The notes under the pieces are model-generated. The model was given only the letters and a program-made list of their open reading frames with translations. It did no database searches and was not told the DNA's origin. Shown here in pieces: positions 19,719-30,708 of a stretch of DNA of 64,000 nucleotides (positions within the stretch are counted from its first letter, which is position 1; the number at the start of each line of letters is the position of its first letter). This DNA comes from Branchinecta lynchi. Lineage: Eukaryota > Arthropoda > Branchiopoda > Anostraca > Branchinectidae. The stretch lies in NCBI GenBank assembly GCA_023053575.1, contig JAKZAP010000014.1, positions 21,850,938 to 21,914,937 on the forward strand, given 5' to 3'. The translations under genes and the position numbers were made by a program.

Positions 19719-20276
19719 TATCCGGAATGTTGTTCCAGATTTCCGGTTCCGGGAATCCGGGCACCTTTTTTCCCTACGGGTGGGGATTGAGAACTAATTT
19801 GCTATTTACTTTAGAACTCACATCCATCCTCAGTTGGAATACGTTTTACCAGTCTGAAGCATTCATCTTTCTGTTGAGCTCTCTAATGGCCTCGAAAGCA
19901 TTCAGAAGAGAGCAGCGAGGATTATGAGGAGGCGATCAATAAGCTCCTTAAACTAAGTGACCGACAAAACATTTGACAAATTTGGATCACGTTATTTGAG
20001 GGGACGCAGATGAGCTGTTTATTCTGCTCTCCCTTCTCGTCGTCCGTCCGTCGGTCTGCGATGAGTGATTGCAGTCATGTTTTGCCGTATCCGGCCCGTT
20101 CATCTACTAGTTTTTTTGTTGTTGTCTTTTTTTACCAGCGTTTGTTTCAGGGTGTTTTTCATAAAATTCAACTTTATATTAAATAGTTGTGTATTAATTT
20201 GTGTTTTAAATATTTTGATCTGACTGTCATTGCCTCTAGTCTTTTAGCTATAAGCTACTTGGCGAATTGAGATCGC
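19719..20276. other. Interval without a recognised gene
   Basis: No domain, repeat family or RNA recognised. Confidence 0.35.
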
Positions 20277-20561
20277 GTTCCATCCTCCTAACAGTAGTAA
20301 CTGTAAGTTACTATTTCCGTTCAAACCTCGAGAAAAGTTACTATGCTGATAGTTCCAACCTTCTCAAAATAGTTACCACGCTCGTGAGGGTAGATACAGT
20401 GGTAACTACGATCTCTGTGACGTGATTGGCTCGATCAGCCCGGGCACGATATTTTGCCGAAAACAGAAAATTGTGCTCCAGCCTTGACGGTGAGAAACCA
20501 GAATCTGTGATAACAACTACGTAATAACAATGTGTAGTAACTACGGTAGGTGGGATGGAAC
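20277..20561. mobile_element. MITE with GTTCCATCC ends
   Basis: The left end GTTCCATCCTCCTAACAGTA and the reverse complement of the right end GTTCCATCCCACCTACCGTA agree at 16 of 20 positions, and the match continues (GTAACT/GTTACT). It is 285 bp with no coding capacity. No clear target duplication was seen. Confidence 0.65.
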
Positions 20562-20599
20562 ATGCCATAAACTGATTGATTCAAATACTTTGGTGATAT

Positions 20600-20725
20600 C
20601 AGTCTGAAAGTGCCAAAATGCGATCTTAATATCTGTCGGTCTTTCCATCTGGCCAAGTTCCCTAGTTCGGGTACTTCCACATGAGCTAGAACGATGAAAA
20701 CTGGGACGCTTGTAAAGGACTTGAC
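20600..20725 (-). repeat. R3 3'-end fragment
   Basis: AGTGCCAAAATGCGATCTTAATATCTGTCGGTC..TAGTTCGGGTACTTCCACATGAGCTAGAACGATG matches the R3 3' arm in reverse orientation (compare 46451-46560). Confidence 0.6.
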
Positions 20726-20733
20726 CCATTAAG

Positions 20734-21165
20734 AAGCTTTCACATTTACGCATCACTGCGAAGCGTCGCGTATGGGTTTATCTTGCGTTGCGTACAGGTT
20801 GCCTAGCATATCTTTCACACATGCGCGAGAACGTCACGCTGGATACGTATTTTATTTTCCCTTTTCCGGTTTTGTTCTGCTAAATTTTCATTTTTTTTTC
20901 ATCAATTAGTAAGTTTTTAATCATCATTAGTAGATTTTTCTTCATCATTAGTAGGTTATTCCCCAGTTTCTCTTCAGAAACTTCCATTTATCACTGAAAA
21001 ATCAGATGCATAACTCGCTGACGCAACGCAAGAATAGGACTTGGTTATATTCTTGCGTTGCGTTTTCTTTGTATGCGTAAGCTCTGCGTAGCGTCGCCGC
21101 AACCGTGACGCAGAGGTAGCGTAGCTCAGTGTAAAAGGATCTACGCGTCAATGTGAGAGCGGCTT
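20734..21165. mobile_element. MITE with CACATTKACGC-type ends
   Basis: The left end AAGCTTTCACATTTACGC and the reverse complement of the right end AAGCCGCTCTCACATTGACG match with a small gap. Subterminal CTTGCGTTGCG segments are present near both ends (about 20781 and 21050). Ends of the AGC..CTCACATTGACGC kind resemble hAT-type MITEs, but no 8-bp duplication was confirmed. Confidence 0.55.
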
Positions 21166-21229
21166 ACTCAACAAAACCTTCCTTTCCTGTTTCCTCATTA
21201 TCCGTGTGTGAAGGGAGGGAGAAGGAATC

Positions 21230-22130
21230 CGGGATATTTTGTCCCGAGTAAGCTGCGAAGGGGTGATTCGATTCAGGTGAAACTTGATGGCTAGGAGGAG
21301 CAGATGCCCGAAATGTTCCACTTAGGTTTCTGAACCTTATCCATCTACGGCCGATGGGAAGTTGAAGGGGGGATGAGAATTTTGTAACATGCGTAGGGTC
21401 ATGATTGGGATGAAACTTATAATCCGGCCTCAGTCGTCTGGGTGGGGGAGGGGTGCAGACATTTTCCAGAAGTTCTTCGATTCGAGTGAAACTTGAAAAG
21501 TAGTAAAAGAAAATGCTCTAGACGTGACATTTACTTATTTATAATTACATTTCGAGGCGTAATATCAGTAACTAAATGGTGCGACACAGTTTGTTAGATG
21601 GCGTGCTTCATGTGCCGCTGAAACTGAGTAATACCTGGCAGCAAATTCGCGTAGAACAAACTGGGTCGCAGCACCAACTACTGATATCACAGGCGTTAAG
21701 CAATGTGTTAAACAAATATCTGTTCGAATATGATGTGGCCTCGGTCGGGGGAGATGGAGGGGCATTTCCCAAAAATGATTCGATTGGAGTGGACTGGATG
21801 GGAGGTAAGAGAAAATGACCTAGGTGTGCCGTTTATTCATTGCCAAACTGCATCTGGCGGTAATGGGGGGTTGGAGATAGAGGGGAAGGATCACATAAAT
21901 TGCGGGGCATACCAAGGAACTAAAAAGTGGATCGATACGGTGGAAACTTGGATTTGCCATTTTCCGGTCCTGGCTGGATCCAAATTCGGTGGTGTGGATT
22001 TGGAGCGGGTACCGGAAATTCTCGGATTTTTCCGGAAATCTCTCCGGAAATTTCTAGGTGTGCCACTCGTGGGACTGAACGACATCCGGACAAGAAAATG
22101 AGATTTGGAGGGTTGTCTTTGTTTCGCGCG
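21230..22130 (-). repeat. Diverged R3-like sequence
   Basis: Repeated phrases GATTCGATTC..GTGAAACTTG, GGGGG(A/T)GAT and AATTCTCGG..TTTCCGGAAATC resemble the reverse strand of R3 modules. It is interrupted near 21520-21700 by unmatched sequence. No gene recognised. Confidence 0.5.
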
Positions 22131-22269
22131 TAGGGACCAAACTAGTGGGGCATTTAACATTTTTCAAAATTAAGCAATTTTAGAGCGGTTGTCCGCTCGA
22201 TCGATTCAACGAGCTGTAGAAACTTGTAACCTTCAGTGCCTCCGGTCCATCCTTGGAAACAAATACTTT

Positions 22270-22488
22270 TTTGGTAATTATTCTTTTTTCAATCTTTATT
22301 ATTATTTATTTATCACCCATCAACTGGCCGAGGCCAAAAAGACGGAGTAAGGAAAAAATACAAAAAAAAATAAATGAATAGGTTAACCAGTAAACTGAAA
22401 TACAAAAGAACAACAAAATCCAATAAGCTTGAGTCAAATCCGTTTCAAGGGACTCCGCATTAGTAGTTCGCAGGCCTCGTAAACTCAA
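22270..22488 (-). repeat. 3' tail of a minus-strand LINE derivative
   Basis: On the minus strand the stop of the zinc-knuckle frame is followed by about 190 bases, then GATGGGTGATAAATAAATAA and TAATAAAGATTG, an A/T-rich tandem tail. The whole ORF2 region expected between ORF1 and the tail is missing. Confidence 0.55.
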
Positions 22489-22992
22489 TCACTTTCGGAA
22501 GGAGTAGTCTGTAAGCAGGGTTTTTGCACTCCCGCAATTTGCGCACTTCACAGAGGTTGAGGTGCACGGGATCTCACGGCTGGATTCGTGGCTCCCACCA
22601 CACTTAGAGCATTTGACGTTGTTCTTGCAATGAGGGGCTAAGTGACCGAACTCTTGGCACTTGTAACACCGCTTTGGGGCATAGATGTACTTGAATATTC
22701 GGAAGTAGTCATAGTCAATATGAAAGCCCTCTTTCAAATTTCTCTCCAGATCATCTTGTGTTTCGAAATAAATTTTGACTGCAAGGGACTCACCGATCCT
22801 CGTTACGCGGGGACAGCCAACCACGGCCTGTTGCACTTCAAGTTCCGAAACGGATTTTAGGAATTCCTTTACCAACACCGATAATTTTTCTTCTTTTATT
22901 TCTCCACGGAAATGCTTTGCGATGACTTGTGCTGATTGTTTGTTTCTGACTTTCATGATCCATTTGCTATTTGACGATTTTACACGGACCAC
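22489..22992 (-). pseudogene. LINE ORF1 (gag-like) fragment with CCHC zinc knuckles
   Basis: About 167 codons. The N-terminal part (to about residue 105) resembles the RRM-like region of arthropod LINE ORF1 proteins (..AVKIYFETQDDLERNLKEGF..). CCHC knuckles follow: C109, C112, H117, C122 in CYKCQEFGHLAPHC, then C128, C131, H135, C143, then C150 and C153 of a third, incomplete knuckle. Such proteins bind the element's RNA to form the particle used in retrotransposition. The frame opens after a stop upstream and has no ATG at a natural start (the first codon counted is GTG), so the 5' end is truncated or mutated. It stops just after the third knuckle begins, and a 3' tail follows without any ORF2. 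It belongs to a different lineage from the LINE at 40120, whose ORF1 has no knuckles. Confidence 0.75.
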
Positions 22993-23109
22993 AGAATCAC
23001 TCGCGTCGCAGCTGTCAATTAATCTTCCTTAATCTTTGTCCCTAGTTTTGAAGGATGAAAGATAAAAAGTCTCCCTTTTGCCCAAGCTGACTGCAAATAA
23101 TAGTTGCGA

Positions 23110-23440
23110 TTTTTGCCGTCATCCAGTTAACCGACCTGCGAGATTTCTCTCTATAAGCCGTTTTCTTTCTTCGGTTAACCGACCTAAATCCTTATAAGCT
23201 GTTTTTTCGTCGCCGTTCTTCGGTCGGTTAACCGACCTGTGGACTAAGGTCTGAGCTCCATCCAACCGACCTACGCTCTTGGCACGGCGCGAAATTCAAA
23301 ATTCTTATTGGAGAGATAGGCGCCTGCGACTGGAAGACGCTATTTTTTCTTATCAGCCGTCTTTTAGAGCTCAGTCGAACCGATCGGCGAGACGAAAAAA
23401 CGGTCAATAGTGGCAAGTAGGTAGGTTAACTGACCTACGG
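23110..23440. repeat. Tandem array built on GGTTAACCGACC
   Basis: The palindromic word GGTTAACC followed by GACCT occurs at about 23127, 23175 and 23235, and a diverged form (GGTTAACTGACC) near 23423. They are separated by TATAAGC.GTTTT and CTTCGG segments. Unit spacing is irregular (about 48-60 bp). A decayed R5 arm piece (GCCCAAGCTGACTGCAAAT) lies just upstream at 23081. Confidence 0.6.
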
Positions 23441-23724
23441 AGGAAAGCCACAAAACGAATGAAATTAAAAATAAAATTTTTCTGTAATTCGTCTAATGCA
23501 CAGATGGAGTATAATAAGAATGAAAAAGAAAGAAACCACACTATAAGAATAACCACAATAATAAAAATTAACTAAAACGAAACATCAGGGAGGTCCTCTG
23601 ATTTCCCAATTTGCTTCATTCTTTAAATACTTGATAGGCTACTTGATGGAGCTAAACAGATAAGTCAGCTGAGGTTTACCCACGGCCCAAACACTGCTGG
23701 AAGATCTGTTGTAATACAGATCCT

Positions 23725-24012
23725 AACAAGAACACTGTCAGAAGTTTCAAAAGAGACAACAGAAGAATGCGCGGTTTCAACAGACAACACTTCGAATGTT
23801 AACTGTTCTCTCTGAAAATGTTATGCATAACAAGCGTTGCCATCAGAAAGAACAAGAAAATCACCAGAAAGCATCTACTGAATTTTCAGACGTCATGACG
23901 ACCGACAAAAAAGGTAATTGATGCTTTTTTTGCTGTGTTTTGCTCTTCTCGGCAATGCCTGTTATGCATAACGTTTCCAACACAACAGATAACATCCCAA
24001 GTGTCGTCTATT
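23725..24012 (+). repeat. R7-family copy
   Basis: Matches the R7 loop and right flank: CACTGTCAGAAGTTTC..GACAACAGAAGAATGCGCGG (compare 10988-11030) and CTGAATTTTCAGACG.CATGACGAC..TGTTATGCATAACG (compare 11228-11330). The long inverted arms are absent here. Confidence 0.6.
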
Positions 24013-24290
24013 ACGCACTGATGATGATGATGATTTTATTAACGCACTTAAGGAGAGGAAATAGTGCAGTAAAGACAAATAAAAGGAAAAAATACACTGA
24101 GCTTTCAATAGTGTAGTAAATGCACGAGATACAAAAATAAACTTTTTAAAAAAGAAAGAAAAGGGACTAATTGGGAGTAAAAAAATTTCTTCATAGATGG
24201 AGTGCGGAGAAATGGCCAAGGACAGAAACGTGAAGGTCCTGGGCAACTGAAGATAACTTTGCACAAGGGTCAGGGGCAAAAAGTTCCACT
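24013..24290 (-). repeat. Probable LINE 3' end with CAT tail, minus strand
   Basis: On the minus strand the sequence ends CTTAAGTGCGTTAATAAAAT followed by ATC repeats. The terminus interrupts R7-like sequence exactly at GATGATGATGATG. Confidence 0.5.
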
Positions 24291-24450
24291 TATACGGGAA
24301 TTCCTACTGTCTGTTGAAACCGAGCATCCTGGTTGTCTGTTTTGAATCTTCTGGCTGTGACCATTAAAGAAACCATCAAGCTTGCCATTCAAAGCCTCAC
24401 TAAAAGATACGGACCGCTTATGCTTCACTTGCTTCTAATATCACTCTGAA

Positions 24451-24611
24451 AGTGCGAACACACGATGAGGATTTTCCGGCCGGATTTCCTGCACTTTCAT
24501 CATCAAGTTGAAATTTTTTTCAACTTTTCCATATGGAAGTGATGATGGTGACGTAAATCCTGGCAGGAATTCCCGCCCGGGTTCTCCCGATCCTCATCGA
24601 GTGTTCGCACT
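24451..24611. mobile_element. Hairpin MITE, first of a tandem pair
   Basis: AGTGCGAACACACGATGAGG at the left is the inverse of CCTCATCGAGTGTTCGCACT at the right. Inner segments pair too: CTTTCATCATCA with TGATGATGGTG and TTGAAA with TTTCAA. The 161-bp unit is nearly one long stem. Confidence 0.75.
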
Positions 24612-24616
24612 ATTAA

Positions 24617-24776
24617 AGTGCGAAGACACGATCAGGATTTCCGTTCGGATTTCCTGCACTTTCATCATCAAGTTGACAAAAACTTCAACTTTTCCATACG
24701 AAAGTGATGGTGGTGCCAAAAATCCGGGCAGGAATTCCAGTCCGGGAGCTCCCTATCCTGATCGTGTGTACACACT
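24617..24776. mobile_element. Hairpin MITE, second of a tandem pair
   Basis: Same family and orientation as 24451-24611, separated from it by only five bases (ATTAA). The ends are AGTGCGAAGACACGATCAGG and CCTGATCGTGTGTACACACT. Compensated end differences (GATGAGG/CCTCATC in copy 1, GATCAGG/CCTGATC in copy 2) keep each copy's stem. Confidence 0.72.
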
Positions 24777-25209
24777 GTTAGTTGGTTTCATCTTTTTAAG
24801 CTATACAACGGCTAGCTGTGCCCCATCTTGTTGCTATGTCCCCCATTTGGCGATTTCTTTCTGCTTCTATGAGAAAAATGTTCACCGGATTTATTCTAAG
24901 TTTGCAAGTATCTGCTGCGTTTTACCCGCTGGACCAGTAATTCTTTCTTGGCTCAGAAATTTCAACTGGTTCTGCCTGCTAAGATTATTTGATAAACGAG
25001 TGGAAGATTTCAAATCTTCCGCTAGTAAACTGAACCACCAGTATTAGTCTTCCCTCTTCGTGGCTATATCTATGTTTGTGCTGCGTTTAGTGTAAAGTTT
25101 TGCTACGTTCGTTGCCGTTTTAGTGGAGTGTTCCTTGGAACAATCCATTATTGCGAGCGCTGTAGCAGCTTTCGGCTTTCGGTTTCCGATTTTCGGTTTT
25201 CACCGTATT
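24777..25209. other. Interval without a recognised gene
   Basis: A frame continuing from the MITE pair (to 25047) has no recognisable domain. I see nothing else. Confidence 0.35.
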
Positions 25210-26020
25210 TTGTGGAGCTCATAACACGTGAACCAGTGCAAGTATCAAGTTCAAACTTGGTAACTTGTGGGTATTGGGGTCTAGTTGTGCCTTTTCGGGG
25301 TCCCACCCCTCCTTCCCAACCCGGTTCAAGAGCAAATGGTCCCAGATTGCCCAGGGAATAAAGTTCATAACTTGACCAGAACTGGACATAGGGCGATGAA
25401 ATTCCTTAGACGTGTAGATCCTAGGGCTGGGAAACTGCATTTAAAGTTGCACTTCCCCCACCCCCACCGTTCATAGGCAACTGCGCCCAGATTGCCCAGG
25501 AGTAAAGTTCGTTACCCTTGCTAGGAATCAACAGGTATCAAGTTGAAAATTGGTAGGATTGTGAGCATTGGGGTCTCTCTTTACTTGTTGCGGGTCCCAA
25601 ACCCCACCCCCACTTGGTTCAGGGGCAACTGGGCCCAGATTGCCCATTTTTTAATGTTTTTAATTTGACAATAACTGGAGATAAGGCGATGAAATTCCTT
25701 TGTGCTTTTGGGTCATAGGGACCGGGGAGAGTTGAACTATCCCCCCCCCCCTCCCCGTTCATGGGCAAGTGGGCCCAAATTGCCCATGAAAAAAGTTTTT
25801 GACCCGTGACTGTAATGAAACTCTAAGCTGTTATACTTGAGGAAAAAAGGTGTAAAAACGCATTTTGATGGGTCTCGACCCCCCTCCCCCTCCGTTCATG
25901 GGCAGCTGGGCCAAGATTTCCCATGAGTTAAGTTCGTCTATGACAGGTCTCAAGTCCAACTCTTGTATATTTGGGGAGATATATCTATGGATGAGGATTT
26001 GGCGTAACATCAACAAATGA
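25210..26020 (+). repeat. Tandem element with five modules of about 140 bp
   Basis: The phrase GGGCAACTGGGCCCAGATTG and variants occur near 25332, 25476, 25623, 25762 and 25898 (spacing about 136-147). Each is followed by CCCA..AAAGTT and preceded by a C-rich run. Alternate modules also share GGCGATGAAATTCCTT (25392, 25687) and GGTATCAAGTT. A tandem core of about 140-bp modules is the plan also seen in R1 and R2. No gene. Confidence 0.65.
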
Positions 26021-26295
26021 GACGACGCGACGTACTTTAATCTTTAATGAACAGTTGGAAACTGGACTGTTTTGTCAAATGATCGATGATATGCAGTTCT
26101 TAATGAATTGTGACAAAGGGGGCATTAGACTGCTAAGAATTGGTTTCCTGCACTTGTTATTACCTTGCTAATGGAAAATAGGTTTAAAAGGTGGGACCGG
26201 CAGGCAGACCCAAAGACGGGCAGAACATTCAGTGTTCGAACAAATGTTATTCGTGCAAGATCTTCAGTTTCTTTGGATTTATGCTGGCGGTTTAT

Positions 26296-26429
26296 TTACG
26301 AAAGAAATAGAAAACCGTGATTTTCCGGGTTTTTTTTCTTGATCAGCTAATTATCCCTCTAGGATGATGTGCGAGGGATAAATATAAATTCGGATATCAC
26401 GGAATCACGGTTTTCTATTTCTTTCGTAA
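26296..26429. mobile_element. 134-bp MITE with perfect 25-bp terminal inverted repeats
   Basis: The first and last 25 bases are exact inverted copies (TTACGAAAGAAATAGAAAAC.. at the left and ..GTTTTCTATTTCTTTCGTAA at the right). An inner inverted pair TTATCCCTC / GAGGGATAA is also present. Perfect ends suggest recent origin. Confidence 0.8.
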
Positions 26430-29400
26430 TGAATGGTCAGCTTGGCTTCAAACCTTATATTCGGTTTATTTACATTTAAAGCTTTTAAAGGGGGGTGATT
26501 TCAATACTTGTTTGGTGGTTCTAAAGCTGTTTGTATGTAAATGTGATAAACATTCTAATTTTACACTTCACGTCTGAGCGCTTGCGCACTTGTTCTTTCT
26601 GTTTTTGTACTCCGTCACTGGGGCTACACGCCCTCCATTGTTTCTCTTGACGGTTAATAAAAAACATTTATTAATGTTGCATCAGGTAATTAATGTTGCA
26701 TTAAGTGATCAGATTGCAGGTCGATCAAGTAGATTGGCAGGTTAGTTGGAGTGGCAAGATATTCTGGGCAGGATGTAAGCTAACCGGAACAAAGTTCAAC
26801 GGCAAGCTGATTGGTCATAACTTAGACAGTCGACCGAACAAGAGTCATAACCTGCGTATCCTGATCTACCTAAAAAGTATGTGAATTTTCGAACCACATC
26901 CGAACCAAAAATTGCACGTGCCCCCCCCCCCCCCCCAAAGAAAAAAGTCCCGATCCAGAATACATCCAGAGAACCTAGCTGCTCATACCATTCATCTAGT
27001 TTCACTGAAATGGAAAGATTTCCGATTTTGGATCCTGCCTAGACCTAAAAATGGAACGCTTAGGGCACTTTGTCATGTCCTCGAATAGCGCATTTTAAAT
27101 CATTCCTTAAAACAAAAAAATGAACTGATTGACAATCACCTCCGTTTTACAACAGCAAAAACAGCGTCAAATGGCAGATAATACTGTTTACCGAATGAGC
27201 TTTTGAGAACTAACTTACCAGATAGACGGCTGTCATAAGTAGGTAAGGACTTGATATCAGCCTGCTTAGTCATCTCCATGAAATTCCCACTTTCTTCTGA
27301 AGTAACCGTCCCAAATGTCGGCTCTGTCGAGCCTTGGACACTGCAAGATTGTTAGCATCACAGCAAAATAACACTATGGAGTAGAGTCAAGACCTGAAGA
27401 AGGGTCACACACTCGAATAGCAGCGACACTAGCACCACCTATTGAAACTCATTCAATCGTCCACCGGATTCACTGTGATAAAGTCATATTCTGAAGATAG
27501 CTAAAATGGTACAGCCTCCATTGTGTCCTTGGTTTATGCAGTCCGCACCTTAAGCATTGTCCTAATAGATGTAATAAGGTGAATAGCGCTATACGCGATG
27601 TCTACGTCTTAACACACACGCCTGTTCAAATACAACCCAAGAGGTTCTTATCAATGCGGCTTCCGGTGTTGCCAAGGTAATACAATTTTTCGAGCTCTAA
27701 AAATATCCGAAAAGGTTCTTGGTACTACTTGAAGTACACGAGTACAATATAACGCAAACTATACTGTAAAAAAGCTATTAAAATAACGGATGGACAGCAT
27801 TGATCCTCGAACTGACGAAAAGCCGTCGTAATAGAACAAAAACGTGTTGTTGTTAAGAAAAGTTGTTTCTTTAGCTTCCAACAAAGTAGAACTGTTGTGC
27901 TTTCCTTGGCAACCCTTACGGCGCTGCGCCTCTCCTCGGCCCGCTGGCGAACCAACCAAGCGATCTGATTGGCCCTGCATAAGCCAGAATAGAACGCTAG
28001 TCTATTCTCCTTATTCGCCTTATTACAGCGCGCTCTGAGGAAAAGAGGAATCTGTAATAAGTCTTATACGCGGTAATACACCTTATTACACCAATTAGGA
28101 CAATGCTTTAGCTTTACTAGACATTTCTAAACCCGGAAGTTTGTCTCGCTTTAAATGCCGTAAACGTGGGCGGCGCTATACGAGTATGGTCCGTTTGCAA
28201 AGCATGGCAAGTACTGTCGCTACTCCCTAGGGTTATTTTGCTCTGCTTAGAATCAAACTCAGCGAACAACTGGTATTCAGTTGGCATGAGGCTATATTTA
28301 GTTTTATGTTTAGAGAAACGCACCTCTTAAAGCACAATGGACACTTCTAATGCTTTACTTTGTATTAAATGCTTCACAAATAAACATTTCCGACTTCCTT
28401 TAGAAGACGCTATGAAATTCTGCAGTTTTCTTGCTATCCGTTGTCTTTACCTCTCTGGCATTTCGGCGATCCAAATCTTAGGAGCTGGGATACCGTGGCA
28501 GGAAATTCAAAAACTCCCAGAAATGCTTGATAGAAAAGGATATATTTGAGATGTCACCAAAGTCAAGCCGCAAATGCAGTTTAACTGATTGTTCCAGTGT
28601 TTCATCAGAAGTTCCATGGCTTAAAGTGCCTGTTAAAAAATTTTCTTTGTGGAATAGTGTTGTGAAGCTTGATTAGCTTGCTTTATAAAATGTACAAGAA
28701 TATGCAACAAGCTTATAACAAATAACATAGCTACAAAAATCATTAAAAAACAAATAACCTATTCAAATCTGAATTATACAAGCAGATTTATGCATAAAAT
28801 AAAGGTCTACTAAGTATTATAAGAAACATTACTTTTATCTTTGCCCAACCTAGTAAATTGAGCATGTACTGGCCCAAAAAATTACGCTTTGAAATATCAC
28901 AGAGAGGAAACTGTTGAAAAAGCTGCTGATCTAGGGGGTAAGCACTGTTCCTAGGTTGTTACAGAGTGGGATTGGGGTAGTTTGATGTGCCCATTGAACT
29001 TTAATGGCCTACACAAGGAGCTTTTGTCCTATCCTCTCTCAGATTTGCTGAAGACACGGATTTCATTAGTATTACCCTGTTAAAATCTGCAATGAAGTGG
29101 CAACGGTGCTTTTTTGTCGGTACATTCAAGTCGTGTATTGTGATCCAGGAGTCGTTGAAATGAGGGGTCTCACCCTCCCCTGGCCTGAGTGGCTTGGGCC
29201 ATCCCTGATTGGGACACTCTTATTCCTTATTCCAACAGCGTGGCAAAACGAAGACTGAAACTTTGCCTGCCAGATATCAAGGACAATGACGCCGACCAAG
29301 TTACACAAGGCGGAACTAACGAAGCTGCAGAGCCTAATTGCATTTACGTCATTAGCACCTCTTCTCTGGCTAAACAAGAGAGACAGGAACTGTTGGGTGT

Positions 29401-30708
29401 TTTTTCTTGGTGGAAATAAAATAAAGTCCCAGGGTGTTCAAAGGATTCATAATAAATACAAACAGGTTCAAAAATGGGAACTATCAAATATCGCCGGCTC
29501 TTTGACGAATAAGTGTGCAAGCCAATCGAACGATTTTATTGTCAAGAACCCACTTGGGAACACAACGTAATCCTTTTCGCTACCCTCTACCTCCGTTGGA
29601 GGGTTCAAGGGTAGCAAGGAAAATACAAATCCTAGGAGAAAATTTGTGCAACCTTGCTATTTTAACGAAGGGTAGAGCCAACAATCAGCACGTGACATTG
29701 TACACTATTTCCTGGTCGAAGAGTCAATAATTGTATTTGCAAACGTGTGTTCTTTCTTTTCTTTCATATACTCCACTTTTCAATGTGGGGTTGCTCCGCT
29801 ATTCAAATAATCAGTTTTTGTCGAATGAACTTTTACTTTTGTGGTAACTCTATGTGCTTGTACCTCTAGGCTTGAAATTTTAATAGAAAACTATAGCCAA
29901 AAGCCATACGTAATAGTGACGCCCTCTTCAGGACTAACCTTACTATCTTGCAATTTAAATTCTCTGCATCTGGACAAACTTTGTGTTCTCGCACCCCCGA
30001 TGGAACGCACTACTAGAGCCAAAGACGAACAACTAAAACATCCATTAGTAGAGATAAAATAACTCAGTGTTTTCAAATCCAGGATGTGAAAATAAGCAGG
30101 CTTTTCAGTTAAACTTTAGTTAGTTAATATCCAGCATACGCTCATTACAAGTCAGGGGTAACCGACTGCTCCTGTTAAATCATGGTTTTGCAAGCTTGTA
30201 CGTGGGTTGCTCAAAATCGAATCCTTGAAGGGATTCAAACTGAGACCACCCCCTAACAACTACCTCGGTGCGAACCGAACTTTGGGAGGGAAACATCACT
30301 AAATCGAAGGTTAAAATTAGTCACCTATTTCGGATTCCGTTAAACTTGGCTCGGCCCAGGTTTCTAAATTCAAATTCAGGCCGTTTCATTCCCAGGATCT
30401 TCGGCATATAGTCAATAAACAGCTTCTTCGTCCATGGTGACATGCAGTGCGTCGACGGCGATCTACGAAGAAACAACGTTACGCGAGGTGTCTGCTGGAA
30501 AAACCTCGGCGAGCGCTAAAACCGAAATTTCTAAGAAATTGATTCACAAGGATTTTGTAAAGAGGCAGGTTTTAGAGGTTAGTAGAACACTTACGTAGTA
30601 CCGGGAATGGACAACAGCGAAACATGGTGGGAAACACCATGTTTGGAAACAGAGAAAAGCAAGAGGGGTCCTTTAAAAGTTGTTATCGGGACTACGCGTT
30701 AGAGAGAA
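26430..30708. other. Long, mostly repeat-poor interval without an assigned gene
   Basis: No recognised domain in any frame and no copies of the R families apart from an R6-like end (GGGGTCCTTTAAAAG, about 30665). A C18 run lies at about 26921. Several frames of 60-94 codons exist (e.g. 27725-27955, 29286-29570, 29841-30062), but none shows a known motif or clear splice structure. It is the best place to look for unrecognised exons or regulatory DNA by transcript or comparative data. Confidence 0.4.
28337..28549 (+). CDS. Unrecognised 70-codon ORF
   Basis: MDTSNALLCIKCFTNKHFRL.. ends ..LDRKGYI, from ATG in a fair context (CACAATGGAC) to TGA. It has a CXXC (CIKC) near the N-terminus and no other motif. 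It lies in repeat-poor DNA, which is its main support. It could equally be a chance frame or part of a larger spliced gene. I cannot assign a function. Confidence 0.15.
   Translation: MDTSNALLCIKCFTNKHFRLPLEDAMKFCSFLAIRCLYLSGISAIQILGAGIPWQEIQKLPEMLDRKGYI

Noticed and set aside
24508..25047. A 179-codon plus-strand frame
   Set aside because: Its first half reads through the two hairpin MITEs (the FPYESDGG repeat comes from the duplicated element), and the remainder has no motif.
29126..29570. Overlapping frames possibly encoding a LINE endonuclease or host exon
   Set aside because: No endonuclease or RT motif appears in any frame, and no splice pairs were convincing. Left unassigned.
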